Shown: positions 10,241 to 22,329 of the stretch, piece by piece | Position numbering within the stretch: position 1 is the first letter of the stretch | How the letters are laid out: each line of letters begins with the position of its first letter | From: Mytilus californianus | Taxonomy: Eukaryota > Mollusca > Bivalvia > Mytilida > Mytilidae | DNA: 64,000 nucleotides | Assembly (NCBI RefSeq): GCF_021869535.1 | Contig: NW_026262668.1 | Coordinates: 20,713,732-20,777,731 of the forward strand | Direction of reading: 5' to 3' | Translations under genes and position numbers: made by a program | Notes under the pieces: model-generated | The model's input: the letters and a program-made list of their open reading frames with translations, nothing else | Told to the model about the DNA's origin: nothing | Databases searched by the model: none

Positions 10241-10829
10241 ATCCTTGGTCAGAAAAATAAAATTAAAGTGCAAGGGTGAAAATCCCCATTATTTACAAAG
10301 TGCTTAACAGAGGATTACAGCAATTGAATTTTACGACTGAAGTAACATGTGAGCAGAAGATACTCACCCTTTTCCGAGGATATGTTATGACTTTCGGTTA
10401 AAAATAAATCCGTTAAAACAGTAACCAAACTAGACAAATTACATAAACATATATAATATAGTTGTCTAATAGGTTTGTAAAGTAATAATCCAGCAAAACA
10501 AAATAGATAAAAAAAAAAAAAAACGGTTTTTAAATGCACTTAAAGGACATGGTTCATTTTCAGCACAATATGGCGTTGACATTTAACTTGTCATAAAATA
10601 TAGAAAATGCTACAATTTTCATTTTTAAAAGGATCTGTTTTAAAAGCGTCAAATGGTTCATACGAATCGTACCTAAATATTCTAGCTGTATAAAAAACAT
10701 CGCCGTAAACATTGAAATTTCGTATCCCGTGTGTCCTAAGTTGTTTGCAGGTTCAGCCAAACTTCCAAATCAAATCTATGAAAAATCTTATTAAAGATTT
10801 AAATAATTTGTTGTAACGAAATCCCTAAC
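10241..10829. other. No gene seen
   Basis: AT-rich. Two minus-strand ORFs of 74 and 66 codons are low-complexity or irregular and have no recognisable domain. Confidence 0.4.
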
Positions 10830-10990
10830 GTAATGATTTAGCAGTTAAACATAGATTACCTTCATTGAAATCTAAAACGTCACCACAGACACGGCGCGGG
10901 CACAGCGAACAAGTTGGAGAAAAGATACCGTAAGAAGGTGTCAATGGAACACCACCGTCCAACATAAAAAGGAAAATTAATAATAAGGGA
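10830..10990 (-). pseudogene. RT fragment (Penelope-like type), frameshifted
   Basis: The minus strand reads LDGGVPLTPSYG, then after a frame change VLDFNEGNLCLTAK. This is the 'PSYGVYISQLVR..VxDFNERNLxxTxKLL' block seen more fully at 33.8 kb on the plus strand. Only about 50 codons remain. Confidence 0.6.
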
Positions 10991-11035
10991 ACGAATATAT
11001 CTTTTGTCTTAACAGTTTGGACGTATTTGATAATT

Positions 11036-11284
11036 GAGCTGCATCGGATAGAAATCGACCTTTTGCAAATGAATATCAATGCACCTGTTAACTTATTTCG
11101 GGTTAAAAAATCTCTATGGAAAGTCTGTAACTGTTTGAAAATTGAGTTGACATAAGAACCCTACAAAACAGACAAACGTTCATCTATTGTTTCGTATTTG
11201 AATGTTACCAAAACTAATCAAAGTCTTATACGTGTACATGTATACACGCACTTGCATTAGGTCGATTTCTATCCGACGCAGCTC
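11036..11284. repeat. Inverted repeat with 25-bp arms
   Basis: Arms at 11036-11060 (starting GAGCTGCATCGGATAG) and 11260-11284 are reverse complements with one mismatch. Possibly a 249-bp non-autonomous element; it abuts the RT fragment on its left and a family D repeat on its right. Confidence 0.6.
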
Positions 11285-11480
11285 ATATCTTAATAAATAT
11301 CAGGATTAAACTTGTGTACGCAAGATGTTCGTGTACGAAAGATTCATCTGTGGCTCATATAAAAAAAGTTAAAAAGGCAATATAAAGTACGAAGTTGATG
11401 AGCACTGAGGACCCAACTTCAGAAAGGTTTTGCCAAAAACATCCAAAGAAATCCATTCCTGTAATAGAAAATCCCTAGTA
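11285..11480 (-). repeat. Interspersed repeat family D copy
   Basis: Reverse orientation of a repeat recognised by 'TCACTGATGAGTCTTTTGTA' followed by 'AAACGCGCGTCT' in better copies. Others are at 12.9, 13.25, 13.9, 14.58, 28.6 and 37.97 kb. Confidence 0.5.
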
Positions 11481-11529
11481 TTTCGAAATAATTCAAAGTT
11501 TGAAAACAGTCAAATAACAATTATCAGTC

Positions 11530-11640
11530 TTTAATTTCCTATAATGTGTTTTTTGTACTGTTCTTTTTTCGTTTTTTGCCATGACGTTGTCAGCTTGTTT
11601 TCGACTCATGGCCTCTTTTTTATCAGATATTTACTAGATT
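11530..11640 (-). repeat. Interspersed repeat family B fragment
   Basis: Carries 'GCCATGACGTTGTCAG', the reverse of the 'CTGACAACGCCATGG' landmark of family B copies at 18.4 and 31.6 kb. Confidence 0.55.
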
Positions 11641-12059
11641 TCCATGAGTCAGATATAAGTAATGACATTTTTAAATTTCAAATTTGCTTACACTGATAAT
11701 ATAGACTTATTTTGTGATCTTGTTTGTCATTATGTTTCGATATTAGTCACAGACTTAACCTTAACTTGGAACAAGATGGCTCATCAAAAGATGGTGCTGC
11801 AAGTAGAAAATCATTGTGTTGTTCAATTTCAGACACTGGCTCATATCTAATTTAAGCTACAACTATGTGTAAAGTGGCTATTTTAGGCATGATAGTAACA
11901 TAACAACTGACATTTGTGCAGAAAAGTGTTAAAAATATATGCTCCAAATTATTCACCATTATTAATAACCTACTTTTAATTGTTAATATTATATAATCTC
12001 TCGTTGTTATTTTTCTTTGTCAAGTTGTTATTTGTTTTTATTGGAATTTTGATTTTTGA

Positions 12060-12560
12060 TTCCCTCTCGGTATCTTCTCTTTTTTCTTAAAGGATTTAAC
12101 AAGAACTGACTAATCCGGGAAACATGTTTTTTTTTCAATTGCACTCGATGTCAAATAATCAATTTTGAAAAAAGGCAAAAGTAAATGGCACATTTCTTTT
12201 TTCAAAATCATTGGCAACTGAAAGATAGAAGGCTAATATATATTAGATATTAAATCAAAATGATTATTTGGAAGTTGTATTCCCTAAGTCCTTAGACTGC
12301 AGCACAATTCTGTTTCTCCTTTAATGATCCTTTTCCACCGAATAAACGTAAAAATCAACAAATAGATAGATCATCGTATCATCACGTGTACTAGATATAT
12401 AAGCCTTGTGTTGTTTGTTTGTGTTTTATAAAATGATATTTCTTGACCCCTAGATGTACCTGTGATAACCAGCAATTAATGATGAAGTCGAATGTGCGAA
12501 TGAAAAAATGGATAATTTCTATTGTACGATAATTTTTACGTTATAAAGTAGTAACTACAT
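12060..12560. repeat. Copy of the dispersed roughly 0.5-kb module, with TATA-like motif
   Basis: Close relative of 13740-14540. Shared blocks: 'TCCGGGAAACA', 'CTCGATGTCAAAT', 'ATTTGGAAGTTGTATTCC', 'CACGTGTACTAGATATATAA', 'GTCGAATG' and 'TAGTAACTACATAA'. The GATATATAAG motif is the most conserved part and looks like a core promoter, so these could be solo LTRs or another promoter-bearing element. I could not define ends. Confidence 0.5.
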
Positions 12561-12904
12561 AAGCACTTACATAGAAGTGGTATCATTTATTAGCAAAAAG
12601 TTCAGATTTTGGCAATAAAACCAGAAAAAGACAATACATTACAGCGATTCATATTGCCATACAAAAGCAGTGATAAGGTATCAATTTGATGACAGAAAAA
12701 TAATTTTGGGATACTCCAACAGCAAAAGAAAAGTTTTAATACATCACAGTCGGAAAAGCATTTCATTTCCTTCAAATGATATCTGTACATTTTACAAATT
12801 TATCATATCATTTCTTTACAGGATTGTTTAATCGAAAGTCGAACAATCACATACATTGAACTCCCCGATCAGGTCAATGTTTCCTTTAAGATATAATTAA
12901 ACTC

Positions 12905-13330
12905 ATCATAGAAATCAGGATTAAATTTCGTACGCCTGATGCGCGTTTCGTTTACAAAAGACTCATCAGTGACACTATATAACATCCCTCGTTATATTAT
13001 GTTTCCTCCCCGATGATATCACAAGCCCAGTACTCAGCACTTCTGTGATGACATGAATTATCATTGATATGGTCATATTTATAATGTAACTGTTTACAAA
13101 ACTTAGAAATTTTCGAATAACTTAAGATTTTCTACCCCAGGAAAAGATTACCGTAGCTGTTTTTGGAAAACCTTTGGGAATTTTTGGTCCTCAATGCTCT
13201 CCAACTTCGTACTTTATTTTGCCTTTTTTTAAAAAACTTTTTTGATTCGAGTGTCACTGATGAGTCTTTTGTAGAGAAACGCGCGTCTTACATACAAAAG
13301 TTGAATCCTGGTCTCTATCATAAGTTTATT
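12905..13330. repeat. Two family D copies in inverted orientation
   Basis: The left copy (12908-12985, reverse) contains 'GATGCGCGTTTCG' and 'ACTCATCAGTGACACT'; the right copy (13050-13330, forward) contains 'GTGTCACTGATGAGTCTTTT' and 'AAACGCGCGTCT'. The pair could form a long hairpin. Confidence 0.6.
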
Positions 13331-13489
13331 ATGCATACAAACATATCAATCCAATTCAATAAACTTACTCTGAAAGGTTATCTATTTAACACTGGGCTAA
13401 GATTTTTTTTAAATGTTTTTATATGTACTTACATTGATTTTTTTATTAAATAATTACAACATAACTAACTGTGTATTCATATACAGCTA

Positions 13490-13730
13490 AGAACACTAAC
13501 GGTTCTACATCCTGTCGATACTTATATTTTGGCATTGCACTGTTTCATGTTTTTTTCAGACTATTTATGACGTCTTTATACTAAATCAATTGAATGTGTA
13601 CCAATTGTTTTTTTAGTCTGAGAAACGTAATTTTAATTAGTTGCAATTGGCCTTGAATTTAGCTTTCAGCAATTACGATTACTCTTATGTTTTTATAGGA
13701 CTTTTGATTTTTGATTGCCTTCATGGTATC
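13490..13730 (+). mobile_element. Internal piece of the family A retroelement tail
   Basis: 'CATCCTGTCGATACTTATAT' and 'TTGGCATTGCAC' match the region just after the RT remnant near 34950-35120. It lacks the family A terminus and joins sequence shared with the family B edge. Confidence 0.5.
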
Positions 13731-13739
13731 TTCTCTGCT

Positions 13740-14540
13740 TTTATAGGATTTTCGATTACCGACGGATCCGGGAAACAAAATTTCTTTTAATGGTGCTCGA
13801 TGTCAAATTCGGAATTTCGAAAAAAGCAAAAGTAAATGGGATATTTCTATTTACACAATCATTGACAACTGCGATATAGAACTAGTAGTTAGCACATGAA
13901 TTATTATTGATATTGACGTATGTATAAATTAACTGTTTACAAAACTTCACATTGTTAGAAATACTTAGGATGTTCTACACCAGAAATATATTACCTTTGC
14001 TGTATTTCGCAAAACTTTTCGGAATTGTTGAACCTCAATACTCTTCGTCTTTTAACTTTTTTGATTCGAGCGTCAGTTATGAGTCTTTTGCAGACACAAC
14101 GCACGTCTGGTGTACAGAATGAAAAAACCCTGGTATCTTTGATTAGATTTATTTTATAGATAGCTATTATATATAGGATATTCAATCTAAACGATCATTT
14201 GGAAGTTGTATTCCGTAAGTCCCTAGACCGCAGCGCAATTCTTTTTATCCTCAAAATACTCTAACCCCATCCTCGAAATAGACATAAACATAAAAAAATA
14301 GATAGATGATCGTACAATCACGTGTACTAGATATATAAGCCTTGTGTCGTTTGTTTGTGTTTTATAAAAGGATATGTCTTTGACTTCTTAATGAATATTT
14401 TTACTTGACCTCTAGATGTATTTTCTGTTAACAGTAGTTAATGATTAAGTCGAATGTTCGAATGATGAAAATAGACAACTTGTATTGTACGCTTCTGTCT
14501 ACGGTATTAAGTAGTAACTACATAAACACTTATAATCTCA
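13740..14540. repeat. Copy of the dispersed module, split by a family D insertion
   Basis: Same blocks as 12060-12560. The part at about 13885-14160 is extra and matches 13050-13330, including 'ACTGTTTACAAAACTT' and the 'GCACGTCTGG' end, so it is a later insertion. Confidence 0.5.
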
Positions 14541-14574
14541 AATAATCCGCTCTTAAATATTTGTATTAGATTTT

Positions 14575-14670
14575 GGATATTCAAATATTTTGACCTCGAA
14601 CATCACTGAAGAGACATTAATTGTCAAAATGCGCATCTGGCGCATTAAAATTTTTACCGTTTATGTTATA
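14575..14670 (+). repeat. Family D terminal fragment
   Basis: Contains 'AACATCACTGAAGAGACATT' and 'GCGCATCTGGCGCATTAAA', a decayed version of the family D end. Confidence 0.55.
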
Positions 14671-14954
14671 AGACATTATTCTTTAATAACTGTATAGGAT
14701 TTTGGTACTAAATCACCTTATATCCGTTGTACGAATTCCAAGACACATAAATGGTCTTCCTGCAGTAAAACTTTACTTTAATTGAGTTAAAGTGAAACAT
14801 CTCTCAAAATTATAGTCTTATTATCAATATAAGTTGTATTAATCCATATATGGTACTACCGTTTTTAGTGATTGGTCGAAATGACCTGAATAGACATATT
14901 TACAAGTAATGAGCGAGAGGGCATAATCCCTTTCATTTGCACCATGTACTAAGT

Positions 14955-15130
14955 AAATATGAGGAAAAGAATATCAAGGGGACATTAAAAACTTACAAAT
15001 CGAAGAAAAACTGACAATGCCATGACAAAAAAGAAAGACCACAAAAAGACCACAAAACGCTACACAGAATACTAACGACAGAGCATTAGAACCCAAAACA
15101 AAACCCGTGTGAACTCAGTTATTCCGGATA
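14955..15130 (+). repeat. Interspersed repeat family B copy, partial
   Basis: Carries 'AAACTGACAATGCCATGAC' followed by an A-rich block and 'GAACCCAAAACAAAACCC'. More diverged than the copies at 18.4 and 31.6 kb. Confidence 0.6.
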
Positions 15131-16270
15131 GAAAAGCAGTTCTTTGTATGATAGTCGCATAGAATTCCATTATAAAGACAACAATGTGTTTGCAAAAAAC
15201 AAACAGACATAATAGGTAAAAATGTCAAAGATTGGGGTACAGCAATCAACATTTTGTTATAAACTTAATCACTATAAAAAATATAACTATTTCAACAAAG
15301 AAAAACAAAATGGCATAAATACACTCTATAGATAAAGTACATAAGCAAAAATGAAAGACAAGAATACAAAAATGACCATAACACAATAACACAATGGCGG
15401 GATGTGTAAATACCGAGCCACGTCAGTACATGTGTTTTGTTCTTTTAAATTTATTGAATTATCCTCATGGTTGATGAGCCTGTTTTCGATAACTTGTTCG
15501 GTTCTTCTATCAGAGGTTATCGCTTATTTCAAAGTATGTACGTACATATTAATATGAATGAAGTCATGATTATTTTTATTTTTGTTTTATCATGATAATG
15601 CAGGTGAGAACTCTGTGTTAAAGTTTTGTTTTTCTCTTATTTAGATATATATACATTTTTTGTCAAATTGATCATCAATGAAGTGTAAATTGCATTCAAT
15701 AAGAAAGGTAACCCTACAACATCAATAGCCAAAACATCAAGTATAGATATTTGGTAATTTGGCGTCGTTTTTATAAGCACCATACTTTTGGTATTAGATA
15801 CTTTACACACACAATTAAATACAAAGATTTTTTTATCTATCTATCTATCAATACATGTTTTACAACAAGGTTATTCTTTTTTAACTCATAAATATGTAAT
15901 ATATTTTTTTTACAACCATTTTAAACAAGCTTTTTCGAAACTTGAACAACATACTTCCTGAATAGACAATCATATGATGAAAGTTAAAAATAAAGTTAAT
16001 AATGCATAACGAATATTAGGAAGTGAGATTCCACAAGTGTCTAAAGCGAATCTCAATTCTTTATTAATCCTTAAATGATCCTAACACCCCCACCATGAAT
16101 AAAAGACATGAAAAATTGACAGACGAACAGATAGACAATCCTTATAATAACGTGTAATAGATACTGTACAAACCCTTTGCTGTACTTTTATTTTGTCTTT
16201 AGTGAATATTTGTTTACTTTAAGATATCTTTTAATTATCAAAACTTTATGATTATGTGGAATGTGAAAAT
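15131..16270. other. No gene seen; AT-rich, decayed module copy at right
   Basis: Contains a short TATC microsatellite near 15834-15848 and, from about 15950, a weak copy of the dispersed module ('AACGTGTAATAGATACTG'). No coding signal. Confidence 0.4.
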
Positions 16271-16849
16271 TGGAAATTTTAAATTTTATCCATTTACGTT
16301 ATTTATTAGTAACACTAACGCTTATCACTTATATATATATTAGGTATATATATTTTTACATAACTGTACAGGTTTTCCTATATCCGAAATCCTTATATTC
16401 CTGGTTTGAAGTCTTAGATTTTGGAGCTGGACATCAAAAATACTTTTGTTTACCAAATACACCATATCAAGTAATTCATGTCTGGTTAAAGGGTTATTCA
16501 ATTGTACGACTGCTGTTGTATGCAAGGAACGATAACCACGCTTGCCCTTCCGTAGACCTTTCTGTTTTAACGGAAGTTCTTATAGCATTGATCTTTTATG
16601 TAACCTATTCGTGTAAGTCTATTTTTGTTGCTGTTCTGTTATCTGTTTTGTTGTTCTAGATTTGTTTCATTGTCCTTATAAGTTAAATGTTTTGTTTAAC
16701 ATCCACTCCCATTCCCCCTATAATTGTTTCGGTGCCTTGTATCAGTGGTTAATTATCATCTTACAGACTTCAGAACTTTATAAGAGATGTCAATTTCGAT
16801 ACGTGTATGACTTTAAAGTAACATTACAACAGACCCATCTTTAAACCAG

Positions 16850-17060
16850 GATCTGTTCACCTTTCCGGATCACATGAGATCACGCCCGGTTTTCGTTGGG
16901 GTTCGTGTTTCTAAGTTTTTAATTTTCTATGTTGTGTTTTGTATTATGTTGTTTGTCTGTTCGTCTGTTGATCTTTTTTTTATGTTTTTTGAAATGGCAT
17001 TGTCAGTTTGTTTTTGACTTATGAGTTTAAAAATCCCGTTGGTATCTTTAGCCTCTGTTT
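16850..17060 (-). repeat. Interspersed repeat family B copy
   Basis: Reverse orientation: 'GGATCACATGAGATCACGCC', 'TTGGGGTTCGTGTTTCT' and 'GGCATTGTCAGTTTGTTTTT' are reverse complements of family B landmarks. Confidence 0.7.
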
Positions 17061-17394
17061 TCAACTGAAGCGTACTGCTTAAATAAATCTCAAAAGGCCA
17101 TTTATCCTGTCCTGATTAAAGTACATGTAAAAACCATGTAATCACATGTAAAAGTTTTGTTGGTTAACACCGTGCGAGACCCTGAGATTAGTCAAGGACG
17201 TTGAACTTTCCCTTAGCAGTAGTAGATATGTAAAAAAACAACAAAAACGGACGTTTTGTAACAGCTAGATGATCTGTTGGTTATTAACAGTTAATTAGTT
17301 CGGTGTATGTGCGAATGTTAAACTTGGATAATTTCTTATATCAGATTATAATTACGGGTAAACTAGTACATTTAATGTTCTTGTTTACGACTTT

Positions 17395-17825
17395 AACCGC
17401 TTCGGTCCTGTGCTGTCTGTCGTTAATGGAAGATGTTCGTTGTTATTTTTGCGTTTTTCTGTGATGAGTGTTCTTGCGTGTGTTTTTGCTGTATTTCTGT
17501 CACGAAGTGTTGTCATTTTAGCGATATTTTTTAACATTGCCATATTAGCAGGAGGTTTGGCTAGCCATAAAACCAGGTTCAACCCATTATTTTTTTTCTT
17601 AAAATGTCCTGTACCAAGTCAGGAATATGGCAGTTGTTATCAAATAGTTCGTTTCTATGTATGTTGGCATTTGTTTTTGTTGCACTTCAGTGTTTCTGTT
17701 GTTCCTTTGTTTTCCTCTTTAGTAGATGTGTTTCCCTCGGTATTAGTTTGTGACCCGGATTTGTTTTCTCTCGATCGATTTATGACTTTTGAACAGCGGT
17801 ATACTAATGTTGCCTTTATTTAAGG
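17395..17825 (-). repeat. Interspersed repeat family C copy
   Basis: Shares 'GGTTTGGCTAGCCATAAAAC' and 'CCTGTACCAAGTCAGGAATA' with 26.2 kb and, inverted, with 47.8 kb. It is open for 137 plus-strand codons, but the translated sequence is hydrophobic and follows repeat DNA, so I do not call a gene. Confidence 0.65.
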
Positions 17826-18417
17826 TTTATCATAACTAATGGACGAAAATGGCTGTGTTTACACTTCACAATTTACTCTCAGTGACGATCTGTGCATTTG
17901 GAAAATATTTAAGGCCTAGCATCCCTTAGATATATATATATATATAAGTTTAATGCATTTTTATTTTCATTTAGATAAAATCTTTTTTAGAATTTTATAG
18001 GCATTTTTTCATCACTGCAGATGATGGTAAAATAAACGAACTGTACCAATTGAGTTACCACGACACTGTCCACTTAGTTATACCCTTTAAATCCCCTATT
18101 GTTGTGTAGATATCTATTGTCCTTCTATTGTCCATATCAATCAATACAATGCAATACAATTGATACCTGAGAGTTATCTTAATTCAACTCAACTTAATTT
18201 TAATTTTACACCTTCTGCTCGAACGATAAAAAGTGCCCATCAAAATCCAAAACAAATTCCTCTTCTTGAAACACAACATGCATTCTTTACTCAGAGTAAA
18301 TTTTAAGGGGTACTACTTTGAGATGCCCCTCTCAGGTAACAATTGTATTGTGCTGACAAACATGTGTATTTGTTATGATGAACCTTAAGTTGTAACTAGC
18401 AGTGTAAAACTGTTAGA

Positions 18418-18660
18418 TAAGAGAAATGAAAGATACAAAAGGTATATTCAAACTTATAAATCAAAAACAAACTGACAACGCCATGGCAAAAAATGAAAAA
18501 AGACCAAACGACAAGCAACAGTATACATAACACAACATTTAATAATAAAGACTAAGCAACACGAACCCCACCGAAAATTAGGGCGATGTCAGGCGCTCCA
18601 AAAGGGTAAGAAGATTCTGCCCACTAGTGGCAACCGTCGTGTTGCTCATGTAAGTACAAT
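18418..18660 (+). repeat. Interspersed repeat family B copy, near complete
   Basis: Landmarks in order: 'AACTTATAAATCAAAAACAA', 'ACTGACAACGCCATGGC', 'ACGAACCCCACCGAAAA' and 'CCACTAGTGGCAACCGTCGT'. Ends near 'GTGTTGCTCATGTAAGTACA'. Non-coding. Confidence 0.75.
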
Positions 18661-18689
18661 CACGGTTTTAAGTATAATTTGGTAGGTCA

Positions 18690-19225
18690 CATTCGAGGAA
18701 AAGAGGACGGGATTGTGGTTACGACAGTTGGAACATATATGTCGTCATCTGTGAGACAGATATTCTCTTTTCCATAATGGTCAACCAATTAGTGATGGCG
18801 TTCGTAAAATTTTCGAAGGGATGATTTCAACTTCACCACTTGGAACTCATCGTTTAATAGCTTCCTTGTGAGCAGCAACCCTGTATCAAGAAAATCAAGA
18901 TAAGAAATGCAAGCTTTCGAATAGCGTATCAATTGGGAGCAATTAGGAGCTATATAGCCTATTTGCAGTCGCTGCTAGAATTTTGTTACATAGAAATGGA
19001 AGGTCCACAATTGGGAGGCTGAAATCAGCTCTGTTGTCATTATGTTTTATTCTCAACCGATCCTGGTAGTTTATTTCTAGATGTAAGTCAAGATATGAGG
19101 CAGACTTAACTGTATCTGTTGTATCCTTTATTCTAGTTTGATGGGATAAATGCGATTAACATAGTCACCAAACTTTAAATTATTTAGTCAGAGGACATCA
19201 TCTATATAGCGGAAAGTGAAATAGG
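18690..19225 (-). pseudogene. Degenerate reverse transcriptase (Penelope-like type)
   Basis: The minus strand, with stops and frame changes, reads FRYIDDVL near 19190-19219 (the RT catalytic Tyr-x-Asp-Asp), then NNLKFGDYVNRIYPIKLE, then LIRYSKACISYLDFLDTG, LLLTRKLLN, and VVKLKSSLRKFYERHH. This is the palm-to-C-terminal half of an RT family common in molluscs, corals and some vertebrates. I call it Penelope-like by recollection, not by search. It cannot encode an active enzyme. It lies directly after a family B copy. Confidence 0.7.
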
Positions 19226-20690
19226 ATAATGCTACTTTTCATTCTTAGATTCATATATCAAAATGTATAACAAACTACCGAACACCAAGGTAAATTCATA
19301 AAGGGGGAAGTCCATAAAAACTGACACAATCAAACGTATCTACGAAAGGTAGAAAGTTAACTCTGTCGAATTTTACGACTGCTGTCGCATGTGAGGTAGG
19401 ACAATAATGTCTACCTTTTCGGGTGACCTTGTATAACTCACAGCGTTTGTTTCGCATTAAGTGTACCTGTCGTAAGTCGGTGGTTCTCTTATATATCATC
19501 TGTCATGTGTTCAATTGCCTATTGATGACATATCTGTGATGGTGTCTGTTTATTTCATTCACAACTTTTATAGACTCCTTCGATGTAGATCTCGACATAT
19601 GGTATATACACCTGTCTATAACTAAATATTGTATGCTCTGCCCTAGATGTCTTTTGAGTTTTGTTTTGTTTTATCGACGTATGCCCCATATTTCAGTGAA
19701 TTATTATAGTGTATTGTTTAAGCAATTAATATAAGCTTAAATCCAATTACAACTTGCAACATTGTTTCATTTCTATGTGTGATCTTAAAGACTGTATCGC
19801 CTGTTGTATTCTCATTACTGATGTAAGGAAATATCTGTTTTGAAAGTAACTTAACCAACAAATGGTTCAGTACACACGTGGATCTGAATTGTATTGGCTC
19901 TAATATTACATGTATTATGTACGGTATTGAATTTACTCTCTGTAGACTGGTATTTGTCGGTTAAACACAACTAAGATTAAACGAAAGAATGAATGATCAT
20001 CGGTCTAATGTTAATAATTATAATAACAATATTTCTTTAAAAGAGAGGCAAAGGGTACCAAAGGGACATTTAAACTCATAAGTCGAAAAGGGGACGGGAT
20101 TGTAGTTACGACTATTGGAACATATCTGTCGTCATAACCAGCAGTTTAACCAGCATGACAATTCAATTATGTCTTTGAAAGTCAGTAACATAGACAACCT
20201 AAGCATTAAACAAATGATCCTGTATTAAGAACACCATATTTTTATAAGCAGATTTTGTTTGGATTCGAGAATAGAGAACAACTATTCCTTACAGTTGTTA
20301 AGACAAGATTGACAGTAAAATGGGCGGTACCATTTTAATGCTCAATTAATTACTTCAAGAGGTCACAAACCCTTCCGTTATTGATACAAATTTCATCTAC
20401 ATACAGAAAAACTATGAATAATTATGGTCTTTACTAATCACAGGCTATAGAAAATCGTGACAACTTATCTAAAAGTGGAATTCGCAAATAGAGGTTTGAA
20501 TGCTATCAACAGTATTCAACAAAAAGTCTGCGTTGAAAACATTACCTGAACACATCAAAAATAAAAGTTCACTTGGCAAGACTTAAGCCATCTCCAAACC
20601 GATGGAATTCCAGATTTTGCAACCACAAGTGTGTATAAGATACCTTTACCCTTCAGGTTGTAAACTCCAAATTCCGCGATTGCTCTTGTT
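19226..20690. other. No gene seen; family B and RT-tail scraps
   Basis: A family B edge occurs at 20037-20090 ('AGAGAGGCAAAGGGTACCAA') and a short RT-tail piece at 20093-20130 ('GGGACGGGATTGTAGTTACG'). The rest is AT-rich without coding signal. Confidence 0.4.
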
Positions 20691-21129
20691 CATCGTCTCC
20701 GTACAAATATAGACATGCTGGCCATTTTATAACCGGAGACCTTGTCATCGTCTCCGTACAAATATAGACATGCTGGTCATGTTATAACCGGATACCTTGT
20801 CATCGTCTCTGTACAAATATAGACATGCTGGTCATGTTATAACCGGATACCTTGTCATCGTCTCCGTACAAATATAGACATGCTTGTCATGTTATAACTG
20901 GATACCTTAATATCTTCTCTGTGTAAATATAGACATGCTGGTCATGTTATAACCGGATACCATGTCATCGTCTCCATACAAATATCGACATGCTGGTCAT
21001 GTTATAACCAGATACCTTGTCATCGCTCCGTACAAATATAGACATACTGGCCATGTTATAACCGGATACCTTGTCATCGTCTCTGTACAAATATAGACAT
21101 GCTGGTCATGTTATAACCGGATACCTTGT
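20691..21129. repeat. 55-bp minisatellite, 8 copies
   Basis: Units start CATCGTCTCCGTACAAATAT at 20691, 20746, 20801, 20856, 20911, 20966, 21021 (one base short) and 21075. Each contains AGACATGCTGGTCATGTTAT and CCGGATACC. Confidence 0.94.
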
Positions 21130-21879
21130 CGACGTAAACAATGAATATGGTATAGTAATGTAAGCCAAAAGTCCGAAATATCAAATTCCACAGTCACCCA
21201 ACTGGTTGAAGAACTTCAAGGTATTGATGGATGGGATTTGAGCCAGCCGAATGATCTTAAACTTGACACGTTGTCTTAATAGATTTATGCTGTTCGGTCA
21301 TGCATTCAAAAGCTCATTCAAAACGACTTTGTACCACGGATTTCTTTTTTTTTTTTAACAAGCTCTAGGTGGATGTTGCATCTTCTTTTAACGACTAAAT
21401 TTGTTATTGTTCCAGGAGACAAGGCATTAAACACTATTTTTTTTATAATCAAAACTCACTATTTGTAAAGCTAAAGTGAAGGACTATGAACAGCAAATCT
21501 GGTATTCACACATATAACTGCTACATACAAAATGGAAATAACATTTCATAAATTTGTTACGTCTGACGCACTGTTTTGGTTTTGAAATGCCCTCCATCCG
21601 GAACGCTCATACCCAAAATTGAAATTCAAAGATGTATTACTATATACACACGTGAAAAACTATATGATTACAAGGGACCTAAAAGAATAACTAAATCCAT
21701 CCAAGTGAACTTTGCCTGAGGGAGTTCGAACCTTCGTTAAAAAAAAATTAATTACAAAGTATGTTATATATCATGTCAGTATCGATGTATCGGTTCGAGA
21801 GATGATGATCCCAGGAGCGATATCGACTCATTGCTGGAAGATAAAAACAATACTTTATAAATTTGCCATATTTAAACAA

Positions 21880-22290
21880 AAAACATACCCTCTCCCATAT
21901 GGCGTTTACTTATCTCAAAGGATACATTATGCTCGTTCATGTTCAAAGAATACGGACTTGATTTGTAGTGGTGTGCTTCTTACACAAAAAATGTATCAGA
22001 ATTATGAGGAAGAACGACTGAAATAAACACTACAGAAGTTTTACGGTCACCATCACAAATTAATTGACCGATACGTTATGTATGTATCTCAACTCACTAA
22101 TGTCATATGTTCAAGGTCTAGATACCAGAACAGGGGTCTAATCTTTCATTTTATCAATTGTGTCTTATTCCCGATTGTGACATTTTGGATGAATGTGGTT
22201 TCGAATAGCGGATGATTCATGCAGGAGACGCTTATGCTGTCCTCGCATCTGATCTTGCTCCTTTAAGAGTTCATGCGATTTCATTCGTCT
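21880..22290 (+). pseudogene. RT C-terminal fragment (Penelope-like type)
   Basis: The plus strand reads PLPYGVYLSQRIHYARSC, DLICSGVLLTQKMYQ, then after a stop LQKFYGHHHKLIDRYVMYVS. Same block order as the fragment at 18.7-19.2 kb. It is followed by the 3' sequence ('GATGATTCATGCAGGAGACG') also present at 9.5 and 25.75 kb. Confidence 0.65.
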
Positions 22291-22329
22291 TTATTAGTTA
22301 CTTTGATTTTCCTTCTTAATCTATTTACA

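Noticed and set aside
16270..16659. Plus-strand ORF of 129 codons
   Set aside because: Composition is that of AT-rich random DNA (Tyr/Ile/Leu-rich) and no domain or splice context is visible; overlaps a decayed module copy.
17410..17823. Plus-strand ORF of 137 codons, hydrophobic
   Set aside because: Lies wholly in interspersed repeat family C, copies of which elsewhere are not open in this frame.
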